Part shown: positions 8,890 to 16,387 of the stretch, in pieces
Numbering within the stretch: the stretch's first letter is position 1
How the letters are laid out: each line of letters starts with the position of its first letter
Assembly (NCBI GenBank): GCA_903929765.1
Contig: CAIYVX010000001.1
Coordinates: 45,311-109,310, forward strand
Origin: an uncultured Planctomycetia bacterium
Lineage (GTDB): Bacteria; Planctomycetota; Phycisphaerae; FEN-1346; JAACEH01
DNA length: 64,000 nt
Reading direction: 5' to 3'
Notes under the pieces: generated by a model
Seen by the model: only the letters and a program-made list of their open reading frames with translations
Databases searched by the model: none
What the model was told of the DNA's origin: nothing
Program-made: the position numbers and the translations under genes

Positions 8890-11670
8890 TCACAACTCAT
8901 CGATGCACCGTCCGGCCCACAGTTTCGCCTCGTGTCCCGGTCGGATCAGGCTCCCGGCATAATTCACCAAGTTTTTCAGCAGATTCCCGGCGATCGGCGA
9001 CTTGTTGCCGAGGAGCCGCAGGGTGCAGGTCACAATGTGCCCCCGCCCCAAGGGAATGACGTCCAGGCACGAACCCCAGTGATAAACATCCGGCGTCGTC
9101 CAGACCTGGGCGCACAGCGTGCCGCTGATGATCTGGCCCCCGTTGGCCAGCACGTCGTCGGGGTTATGAAAGAACTGCGGTTCCACCGGCAGGTATTCAT
9201 AGTCCATGATCCCCGGACCGGGCAGGCCTTGGAACACCGGATGATCCTGCCGGTACAGGCAATTCCGCATCATCCCCAGTTGCCGGATGGGCTTCTTCAG
9301 CAGGTGCCACCAGATCATCGGCCACGATTGCTCCAGCAGCACCAGCATGCCCCCGGCCTGGACGATGCGCCGGGCCGCGCCCAGATATTCCGGCACCAGA
9401 ACCGGATGCGAGTCCTGAGCCAGGCCGATGAAGACCACCCGTTTCGACTCGCGATAGTTATTGCCGGTATTTTCCGCTTGAACCCCATGAGCCTCGAACG
9501 CACTTTTCAGTTTGCCCGTCAGGTCCAGCAGGGCCACGTCGTAGGTCTGCTCGGCCGGTTCCGGTAACACCGTAAACGTCATGCTATTCCGGCAAACCTC
9601 CTGGCCAGCGACCCTCAGCCGCGCCTGTATGACATATTTGCCGGCCGCCGCCGGCGCCGCCAAGGTCTCCTTCAGAATCCGATCCGCCCACGTCCGGCCC
9701 GTTACCATTTTGCGGAAACACAGCACCGTTTTGCCGCTCTGATTCTTCAACTCCACCACGGCCTCGTACCGCCGGCCGGTCCGATCTTCATTGATCAACC
9801 ACGTTTGCAAGGTCAGCTTCTCCCCGGGCCGCACCGTCCGCGGATCGACGAACGGCGTGATCCACGGCGTACGGCTCGCCGCGGTGATGCCCGTGAAAAT
9901 CCGTTTCGGATTGCGCCACAGGTCCATGGCCCCGAAAATTTCGCCCGAAGCGTCCGCCAGTTGGCAGAACGCATAGCCCTGCCAGTTCGGATTCACCCGG
10001 ATGTTCGACACCTCCAGCCGCGCCTCGTCGCCGCGTATTTTGTCAATCTCGGTGATCATCGCCTCGGTATTCTTCCAGATTCTCCGCATCCCGCCCTTGG
10101 CGAAAATCTTCTGCAGCGAATCGTAATAGCTCTGGTACTGGGCATATTCCTCCAGGCCCTTTTTTCTCTGCGCCGGCGTATAGTTGGCCAGCACTTCCTT
10201 GTATTGCATCGGCGCTTCCATCGCTCCGAACTCGCTGATCAGCGCCGGTACGCCCTTTTTCCCGGTGGTGCGGAACTTGGTCAAGCCCTCCTGCGTGGCC
10301 CCATAATACGCCCCGGCCAGCATGATCCGCGAAACTTTCTTCTCGTAAGGCCGATAGCAGTCCGTCTCGCCCCCGCTGGCGTCCCAGGCGCCGCTGACCC
10401 CGACCACCAGACGCGACGGGTCGATTTGGTGCGTGATCCTCATCAATTCGTAGCGCCGCAGTTTGATGGTGGCTTCGTTGGTCAGCTCATTGAACAGGCA
10501 CCAGAAAATCACCGACGGCCGGTTCCGGTCGCGCAGCACCAGTTCCCGCACCTCCCGCTCCGCCCGCGCCGCCGCTTTCTCGGTCGGTACAATCCAACCC
10601 ATCGGAGGCTCCGCCGATATCAGCAGCCCCATCTCGTCTGCCAGATCCAGTATCTCTTTGGTCGACGGCTTCAGATGAGCGCGAATGTAGTTGTACCCGT
10701 TGTCCTTGAGCAGTCGCATTTCCTTCAGGGCCATCGCCCGATTGTGCGGAAACACCAGCGTCACCGGATACACGCCCTGTTGCAGATACCCCTTTAGAAC
10801 AAGCCGTTTTCCGTTCAACTGGAACTGGCCGTTCTTCACCTCGAAGTCCCGAAAGCCGAAACGAACCGTTGTGGCATGAATCTTCGTCTGGCCCTCCAGG
10901 ACCGTCGCTTCCAGATCATAGAGAAACGGTGTTTCGCAATCCCAAGGGGTAAATTCCGTCAGCGCCCGTGAAAACGAAATCGTATTCTCTCCCCTCTTCA
11001 GCCGCACCGTCCGCCGCACCGTAAACAGCGACTCTCCGCGACCTTTATGCGGCTGCGCCGTCACCGCCAGTTGCACCGCCCGCGCCCCGCCCTGGTTCAT
11101 GATGGTCACCGCCACCGCGATCTTCCGCCGCACGCACGACGCCTGCACGAAAACGTCTTCGATGAAAGTCTTCTCGGTAACCAGCAGCGTTACCTCCTGC
11201 CAGATGCCGCCGAAGTTGTGATACCAGCCGGCCTTCCACGACGGAATGTCCGTCTGCCGCAATGGGGCCGACGACACGAACCCGTCCACTGCCGTGTCAC
11301 GCGGCGGATCGACCACCCGCACCGTAAGCTGATTCTTCCCCACGACCGCTTTGCCGCTCACGTCCAGCACGAATGGCGTGTACCCGCCCTCGTGGCTTCC
11401 GGCATACAAGCCGTTGACCCAGACCTGGCAGAAATAATTGACCGCGCCGAACCGGAGGCGGACGCACTTGCCTTCCGCCTCTTTCGGCAGTTCGAACGTG
11501 CGCATATACCACCCGGCTCCGTCGTAGCCCGGCCGGACCTGTTCCCACACACCCGGCACCTGCACCGGCACGCCCTTGGGAGGCTTTCGGTGAAAGTTCT
11601 TTTTACGCCCGCTGTTTTCCGGATCGAAGGCCACGGCCCAGGTGCCGTTGAGACTGATTGATTGCTGCAT
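8890..11670 (-). CDS. Glycoside hydrolase family 2 protein (beta-galactosidase/glucuronidase-like)
   Basis: The 926-residue protein has the GH2 order: an N-terminal sugar-binding jelly roll (VPVQVPGVWEQ, then GAGWYMRTFELP), an immunoglobulin-like domain, and a TIM barrel starting near residue 290 (NGKRLVLKGYL). The acid/base is Glu395 in FNEL and the nucleophile is Glu480 in ISEFGA. A C-terminal region of about 330 residues follows, part of which looks like a glutamine-amidotransferase-like or beta-sandwich accessory domain. No clear signal peptide is seen, so it may act in the cytoplasm. The start at 11670 has an upstream GGAGG. The sugar specificity cannot be read from sequence. The nearby isomerase/epimerase-like gene suggests carbohydrate catabolism. 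Confidence 0.85.
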   Translation of the reverse strand: MQQSISLNGTWAVAFDPENSGRKKNFHRKPPKGVPVQVPGVWEQVRPGYDGAGWYMRTFELPKEAEGKCVRLRFGAVNYFCQVWVNGLYAGSHEGGYTPFVLDVSGKAVVGKNQLTVRVVDPPRDTAVDGFVSSAPLRQTDIPSWKAGWYHNFGGIWQEVTLLVTEKTFIEDVFVQASCVRRKIAVAVTIMNQGGARAVQLAVTAQPHKGRGESLFTVRRTVRLKRGENTISFSRALTEFTPWDCETPFLYDLEATVLEGQTKIHATTVRFGFRDFEVKNGQFQLNGKRLVLKGYLQQGVYPVTLVFPHNRAMALKEMRLLKDNGYNYIRAHLKPSTKEILDLADEMGLLISAEPPMGWIVPTEKAAARAEREVRELVLRDRNRPSVIFWCLFNELTNEATIKLRRYELMRITHQIDPSRLVVGVSGAWDASGGETDCYRPYEKKVSRIMLAGAYYGATQEGLTKFRTTGKKGVPALISEFGAMEAPMQYKEVLANYTPAQRKKGLEEYAQYQSYYDSLQKIFAKGGMRRIWKNTEAMITEIDKIRGDEARLEVSNIRVNPNWQGYAFCQLADASGEIFGAMDLWRNPKRIFTGITAASRTPWITPFVDPRTVRPGEKLTLQTWLINEDRTGRRYEAVVELKNQSGKTVLCFRKMVTGRTWADRILKETLAAPAAAGKYVIQARLRVAGQEVCRNSMTFTVLPEPAEQTYDVALLDLTGKLKSAFEAHGVQAENTGNNYRESKRVVFIGLAQDSHPVLVPEYLGAARRIVQAGGMLVLLEQSWPMIWWHLLKKPIRQLGMMRNCLYRQDHPVFQGLPGPGIMDYEYLPVEPQFFHNPDDVLANGGQIISGTLCAQVWTTPDVYHWGSCLDVIPLGRGHIVTCTLRLLGNKSPIAGNLLKNLVNYAGSLIRPGHEAKLWAGRCIDEL

Positions 11671-11831
11671 CCACTATCCTCCGTATGTGTTTGGGAACTG
11701 GATTGCCTTCCAATATACCACTCCGCCATGATAATCCGACACAAGAAAATACCGCTCAAGAAACCGCTCAAGAAACCTTACACCGTTCGTTCTCAAACGT
11801 TAATGTGTGACGCATCAGGAGGATAATCATT

Positions 11832-12017
11832 ATGAATCGCTCCACGCTCTTGACGGTCGCCGTCATCGTTTTGGGGTTAGCCTGGTGCAGTCTGGTGTTG
11901 GGCCAGACCGCGCCGCCGGTCTCGGCTCTGGACCAGGCCAAAAAACTCTACAGCGCCAAGCAGTATGCCGCGCCGGCCGACGCCCCGACCGTAACTCATC
12001 AGCCCCTATCCGAATAG
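11832..12017 (+). CDS. Short secreted protein, possibly a truncated tetratricopeptide-type gene
   Basis: The 61-residue frame has a strong start: AGGAGG at 11818-11823 lies 8 nt before ATG. The N-terminus is a clear Sec signal (MNRSTLLTVAVIVLGLAWC, cut after LGQ). The mature part begins ALDQAKKLYSAKQYAA, which looks like the first helix of a TPR repeat, and then degenerates into PADAPTVTHQPLSE before the stop. The next 140 nt contain a palindromic repeat and no continuation. I read it as a gene truncated by rearrangement, although a genuine short secreted peptide is possible. Confidence 0.5.
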   Translation: MNRSTLLTVAVIVLGLAWCSLVLGQTAPPVSALDQAKKLYSAKQYAAPADAPTVTHQPLSE

Positions 12018-12093
12018 TCTGAAGATCCAGGCCGGGTTGTCCGGGGCGACACCCGAAGTGAGGGTGTTGCCGTCTCCGGGTGCCACCTTTGAA

Positions 12094-12112
12094 GCCCCGG
12101 CTTTGCCGGGGC
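12094..12112. repeat. Palindrome with 8-bp stem
   Basis: GCCCCGGC-TTT-GCCGGGGC is a perfect hairpin in the gap between the short secreted frame and the convergent isomerase gene. It has no T tract. It may be another interspersed repeat or the remnant of a bidirectional terminator. Confidence 0.55.
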
Positions 12113-12158
12113 CAAAGTGTGTGCTTGGTCAAGCCAGCCCGCGCCCAATCTCAGAGTT

Positions 12159-12992
12159 CTACTCCCACCCCGCCCCGATCTCTTCCAGAATCTTCTTCAG
12201 GGCCCGCGACGCCTGCCGAAACAACTCCGGACCGCTGAAACCCTGATTTTTCCCCGCGAAACTAAGGTGTGGCTCCAGCGATAGAAACCCGTCATACTTC
12301 CGGTTCTGGATCGCGTCGGCCAGGATCTCCCGCAGTCGCCCTTCGCCCTCGCCCGCCGGCGTGCAGTGCCACTGGGGCCGGTGCGACCCGTCCTTGATAT
12401 GAAAATATCCCGTCACGTCGCCCAACACCTGCCAGGCCTGCCACGGGTCGAAATGGCGATGCACGAAGTTCCCCGGATCAAAGCACTGCACCAGCCGCTC
12501 CCGGCCGCCGCAATAGTCGATGATCTCGCGGCAATGCTCCGGCGACATGCCGTAGAGGTCCGACTCGTTCTCGCAGAAAATCGTCACCGGCCGCCCCTGC
12601 GCCGCCTCCACCTTCTGCCGCATCCGCTCCAGCACCTCCGCCCGATGCTCCTCGATCCGACCGCCCTCCGGCGGGTAATAGCTGAACACGCGCACATACG
12701 CCGCCCCCATCCTTTCCGCCACGTCCAGGCTCCGCTTGAACCGATCCAGTTCCGGCCCGAAAGGCGTGTCGATCTTCACCTTCCCCACCGGCGAGGCGAT
12801 GGCCGACACCCCGATCCCCGCGTCGTCGAGCCTCCGCCGGAATTCCTTCAGCTTCCCCGTCGCCAGGGCCAGCACGTTCTCGTTCCACACGCCCCGAAAC
12901 TCCAGGAACCGGAGGCCCTCGCTCCGCAGCACCGCGATCTGTTCCCCCGGTTCCGCCGAAATCTCGTCCGCAAGTCCCGTGATCTTCACCAT
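12159..12992 (-). CDS. Sugar phosphate isomerase/epimerase-like TIM-barrel protein (AP endonuclease family 2 fold)
   Basis: The 277-residue protein begins MVKITGLADEIS, the typical first strand of xylose-isomerase-like TIM barrels. It contains metal-binding positions expected for the family: Glu in FCENESDLYG, Asp and His in FDPGNFVHRHFD and YFHIKDG, and Glu in FLSLEPHLS. Members isomerise or epimerise free sugars, inositols or hydroxypyruvate. The ATG at 12992 is preferred because GGAG lies about 10 nt upstream and the longer frame enters the next gene. It follows the ABC/ParB-like run by 44 nt on the same strand, so it could be cotranscribed, but its chemistry fits better with the GH2 gene downstream. 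Confidence 0.8.
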   Translation of the reverse strand: MVKITGLADEISAEPGEQIAVLRSEGLRFLEFRGVWNENVLALATGKLKEFRRRLDDAGIGVSAIASPVGKVKIDTPFGPELDRFKRSLDVAERMGAAYVRVFSYYPPEGGRIEEHRAEVLERMRQKVEAAQGRPVTIFCENESDLYGMSPEHCREIIDYCGGRERLVQCFDPGNFVHRHFDPWQAWQVLGDVTGYFHIKDGSHRPQWHCTPAGEGEGRLREILADAIQNRKYDGFLSLEPHLSFAGKNQGFSGPELFRQASRALKKILEEIGAGWE

Positions 12993-13036
12993 AACGCCAC
13001 TCCATATTGCTAAGCGTGAAAAAACTCCTTGCTCTT

Positions 13037-13543
13037 TCAGTCGGCCAGGCCGTATCTGTCGCGGATCTGTCGCAGACGTCTGAGACATGATTCGTGGTTG
13101 GTCGGGTGATAGACAACCACTTCGACGAGTACCCCCGAAAGTCCCGCGACGACCCGGCGAATAGCTTCGAGACGCCCGTTGCCCTCGAAGGCGATGTAGT
13201 GGGACGGATCCTCGACCGCCACGTTAATCGGCGAAACCGACGGCATGCACCTATCCTGGAGAACACGGTCGACTCGTCCGGTTTCGATGATGGCGCCACG
13301 ATAGGCCATTAAGGATTTCGTGCGCTCGGCGACCAAATCGACGGCGGTGCGGCGCACGATGGGATGCAGCGACTTGATGGTTTCGAGGGGGACCAGGCGA
13401 CGCTCGATTCGCTCCTTATGCCAATAGAGCGAGGCAACGGCGAAGTACGTCCGGAGATCGAGGGCGTCGAGGTGCCGCACTTCGTGGCGCTTGTCGCGCA
13501 GATAGCGCAGGAAGTCGAGCAGCCGGCGATATTTTATAATCAT
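13037..13543 (-). CDS. ParB/sulfiredoxin-like small protein, last gene of the ABC exporter operon
   Basis: This is a 168-residue protein. Its N-terminus is basic and helical (MIIKYRRLLDFLRYLRDKR). The middle has VPLETIKSLHPIV and then HYIAFEGNGRLEAIRRV. The second segment resembles the ParB/Srx nucleotide-binding signature, in which a Gly-x-x-Arg-x-x-Ala motif follows a short beta strand, so a CTPase or kinase-like fold is possible. Its ATG overlaps the TGA of the ABC permease (ATGA), which makes translational coupling likely and ties it to the lipid locus. I do not recognise a named family, and the ParB resemblance is an inference from one motif. Confidence 0.7.
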   Translation of the reverse strand: MIIKYRRLLDFLRYLRDKRHEVRHLDALDLRTYFAVASLYWHKERIERRLVPLETIKSLHPIVRRTAVDLVAERTKSLMAYRGAIIETGRVDRVLQDRCMPSVSPINVAVEDPSHYIAFEGNGRLEAIRRVVAGLSGVLVEVVVYHPTNHESCLRRLRQIRDRYGLAD

Positions 13544-14658
13544 GTCCTGTCTTCATTCAGGGTGGTCGTCATTATGCCCAGCACGAAGACCACCGCGGCA
13601 AAGACCCCGATCACGGCGGCATACCCGAGCGCCGCCGTGTTGTCCGCAGAGACCATGGACGCCCGGAGCCCCTCGTTCACATAGTAGAGCGGCAGGATTC
13701 GGGCGAACTTCTGCAGGAAACCCGGCATCATCTCGACGGGAAAGAAGGTTCCGGAGAGGAACATCATCGGGAACATGAAGGCGTTGGCCGCCGCGGCGGC
13801 GCTCTCCGCCTCCCGGGCCACGCGGGTGAGGATCATTCCGAACCCGACGAAGGCGAAGACGTCCAGCACCACGAAGACCGGAAGCCAGGCATTGATCTGG
13901 AGGCGGACGTGGAATACGGCATAGCTCACCAGCAGGATCACCACGGTGGCCAGGGCCGCGAGGAGGAACTGGTAGAGAATGTTCGACAGGATCCAGTCGG
14001 TATGGGTGATGGGGGTGGTGGCCAGCTTCCGCAGGACGCCCTTCTGCCGGAGTTCCGCATTCACGTTCACCGCGCCGAACAGGCACGACGTCATCACGGC
14101 CATGGCAATGATGCCGGGGATGAAGAACTCGATGAACCGGTACTTCTTGGCCAGGATGGAGGTCTTGACTAAGTGGAGGAACGGCGGCTTCCCGGACAGT
14201 TTCTGGTTGGCCACGGCCAGCATCGCATCCAGAACCTGCATTTTCGTGGTCACCGCGCTGGCGCTGGGATCGTAAACAACGGTCAACGCAAAGGAGGCGT
14301 CAGGGTCGGCGATAATCATCTTTTGCATCAAGGACTTTTCAAAGCCTGCGGGAATGCCGAGGATCAGGTTCAGTTTGTGATCCTTGGCGTACTGGGCGGC
14401 ATTGAGGTCCGGGGCGATTGTGGTGATCTTGAAGCGGTCGCTGCCGGTGAGGGTCTGGACGAGTTGGGCGGACGACTTCGTCTGGTCGAGATCCTGCACG
14501 CACAGATCGAAGCTCAGGTCGTCCTTGTCCATGAAAATGGTGCCGAAGACGAGGATCAGGATGACCGGAAAGGCAATCCTGAAGAAGACGGCCGTCTTCT
14601 CGCGGTAGAAGCTCTTGATGTCCACGACGAGATTGGCGCCGATAACTCGCAGGTTCAT
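13540..14658 (-). CDS. ABC-2 type transporter permease
   Basis: The 372-residue protein has one N-terminal membrane helix (FFRIAFPVILILVFGTIF). An extracytoplasmic loop of about 150 residues follows, and then five helices from about residue 175. This is the arrangement of YhgE/NatB- or DrrB-like ABC-2 permeases that export lipids, polyketides or drugs. The conserved segment LRKLATTPITHTDWI lies in the cytoplasmic loop, and FLSGTFFPVEMMPGFLQ is the usual ABC-2 motif before the last helices. It overlaps the ATPase gene by 4 nt upstream and the ParB-like gene by 4 nt downstream. Its place in the lipid locus suggests it exports the product. Confidence 0.88.
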   Translation of the reverse strand: MNLRVIGANLVVDIKSFYREKTAVFFRIAFPVILILVFGTIFMDKDDLSFDLCVQDLDQTKSSAQLVQTLTGSDRFKITTIAPDLNAAQYAKDHKLNLILGIPAGFEKSLMQKMIIADPDASFALTVVYDPSASAVTTKMQVLDAMLAVANQKLSGKPPFLHLVKTSILAKKYRFIEFFIPGIIAMAVMTSCLFGAVNVNAELRQKGVLRKLATTPITHTDWILSNILYQFLLAALATVVILLVSYAVFHVRLQINAWLPVFVVLDVFAFVGFGMILTRVAREAESAAAAANAFMFPMMFLSGTFFPVEMMPGFLQKFARILPLYYVNEGLRASMVSADNTAALGYAAVIGVFAAVVFVLGIMTTTLNEDRT

Positions 14659-15608
14659 TCCGCCCCCCAGCCCCCGGCGTGGTCTTCGCGGCCGGCCTCG
14701 CCGGTGAGGCTCAGAAAGACCTCTTCCAGGTTGGGTTTACGCACATCCAGGCCGCGGAACGTGGCCCCGCTCGCCTGGATGGCGTTCAGGATCTTCTGGA
14801 CGTCGTCGGCTCGCTCTAACCGCACCTTGATGTTCCTGTGGTTGTCCTGGACCGGCGCGAAGCCCATCTTCCGGATGATTTCAGAGGCTCTTTCCTCGAC
14901 GGCCTGCAGCGTGAGAACCAGGTAATTAGCGTGGCTTTCCGTGAGATGACCGGGAGAGTCCAGGGCGACGATCCGCCCCTTCGAAAGTATGGCCACCCGG
15001 TCGGCCAGAAACTCCGCCTCCTCCATGTAGTGGGTGGTCAGGAAGATCGTCTTGCCCTTATTCTTCAGGTCCAGCAGGACGGCCCACACTTCACGCCTGG
15101 CGTGGGGGTCGAGCCCGGTCGTCGGCTCGTCGAGAAACACGACTTCGGGGTCATTCACCAGGGCCACGGCGATGCCGAGGCGCTGCTTCAAACCCCCGGA
15201 GAGTTTATGGAACTGCTCGTGGGTCTTGTCCTTGAGGTCCGCCAGGGCGATCAGCCCGTCGAGATCGGCGTTGCGGCAGCCGAAGAGCCGCGCGTAGTAC
15301 TGGAGGGTCTCCCGGACCGTGATCCGGTCGAACGAGTTGAACCCCTGCGGCAGGACGCCGATGCGGTGGATGAACTCGCGCTTCTTTTTTGTGACGTCCA
15401 ACCCGAACAGGCAGACCTTTCCCGACGTGGGCGTGCGAATGGTCTCGATGATCTCGACGGTCGTCGTCTTGCCGGCGCCGTTGGCGCCCAGGAACGCGAA
15501 CACTTCGCCCCGGCGGACCGTGAACGATAGGTCGTTGACCGCCAGCAACGCGCCGTAACGTTTCGTCAGGTGTTCGACTTCGATGACGTGTTCGATTTCT
15601 TTGGTCAT
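14655..15608 (-). CDS. ABC transporter ATP-binding protein
   Basis: This is a 317-residue ATPase of the drug/lipid exporter class. The Walker A is GANGAGKTTT. The signature is LSGGLKQRLG. The Walker B and D-loop are VVFLDEPTTGLDP, and the switch His is in LTTHYMEEAE. A C-terminal extension of about 90 residues after the nucleotide-binding domain is typical of CcmA/DrrA-like subunits. It forms the energy-coupling subunit for the permease with which it overlaps (ATGA). It starts 25 nt after the phosphopantetheinyl transferase stop, inside the lipid operon. Confidence 0.92.
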   Translation of the reverse strand: MTKEIEHVIEVEHLTKRYGALLAVNDLSFTVRRGEVFAFLGANGAGKTTTVEIIETIRTPTSGKVCLFGLDVTKKKREFIHRIGVLPQGFNSFDRITVRETLQYYARLFGCRNADLDGLIALADLKDKTHEQFHKLSGGLKQRLGIAVALVNDPEVVFLDEPTTGLDPHARREVWAVLLDLKNKGKTIFLTTHYMEEAEFLADRVAILSKGRIVALDSPGHLTESHANYLVLTLQAVEERASEIIRKMGFAPVQDNHRNIKVRLERADDVQKILNAIQASGATFRGLDVRKPNLEEVFLSLTGEAGREDHAGGWGAE

Positions 15609-15633
15609 AAATCCAGATTTCGTCTCAATGGTC

Positions 15634-16359
15634 TTACACCGCCGCCCTGCTCAGGAAGGCCAGGGACAACCACATCCTTCCCTGCGGCAACGCGCGCACC
15701 CAAATAGAGCCGCCGGCGCCCCTCGGCCACCGCTCCAGAGCCTTTCTTGATAGGCACGCCACGAAGGAGTACGCGCCGTCTCCCTCCTCCGCCGGCTGAA
15801 CCACAATGTCCAGCGGCGCCACCAGGTGGAACCCGCAGCCCAGGGCCTTGACGACGGCTTCCTTTACGGACCAGAGCAGCGCGGACGCCCGCGCCAGGTC
15901 GCCATCCGTCAACCGCACGGCCTGTTGCAACTCCCGGGCATTATAGACGCGATGCACGGGATAGTCGCTCTGGAATTCGTCGGCCTCGGCCACGTCAATG
16001 CCGAGGTCAGAATCATCCCCACACAGAGCAGCCCAGACGGCCCCGCCGCCTTCACTGAAGGAGATGGCCGGTCCGCGCTGTTCACCCAACAGAAGGTGGG
16101 GCTTGCCCAGCGAATCGCGGACCACTTGCTGCGGGCCGGCCGCGCTGCCGGACGAAAGGCGGTCTGGCCAGGGAGAACGGTCCACCGTCACCAGGTGTTC
16201 CAAGAGGCTGGAGACCAGACGGCGTCGGACGTCTTCGCGGTTCGTCCCGTGTCCAGGAGAGGGTTCGCCGGCGCGCGGCCAAGACGCATAGTAGGCCGGT
16301 CCCCGGCGCTGACCCGGATTCATGGTCTGAACGGTTATTCCGTGATGTTCCTGCGTCAC
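15634..16359 (-). CDS. 4'-phosphopantetheinyl transferase, Sfp type
   Basis: This enzyme moves the phosphopantetheine arm from CoA to a serine of an acyl carrier protein. The 241-residue length and the two signatures fit the Sfp class: LGIDVAE (usually GIDVE, with Mg-binding Asp) and LLWSVKEAVVKALG (W-x-x-KE-x-x-x-K). Its clients are probably the carrier domains of the large synthase immediately upstream and of the FAAL fusion at 30618-33944. A GTG at 16359, 5 nt after GGAG, is the likely start; another GTG at 16365 has no room for a ribosome site. It lies 28 nt after the synthase stop. Confidence 0.88.
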   Translation of the reverse strand: MTQEHHGITVQTMNPGQRRGPAYYASWPRAGEPSPGHGTNREDVRRRLVSSLLEHLVTVDRSPWPDRLSSGSAAGPQQVVRDSLGKPHLLLGEQRGPAISFSEGGGAVWAALCGDDSDLGIDVAEADEFQSDYPVHRVYNARELQQAVRLTDGDLARASALLWSVKEAVVKALGCGFHLVAPLDIVVQPAEEGDGAYSFVACLSRKALERWPRGAGGSIWVRALPQGRMWLSLAFLSRAAV

Positions 16360-16387
16360 CGCCACTCCCCTCGGCTCGGACGGCCAG

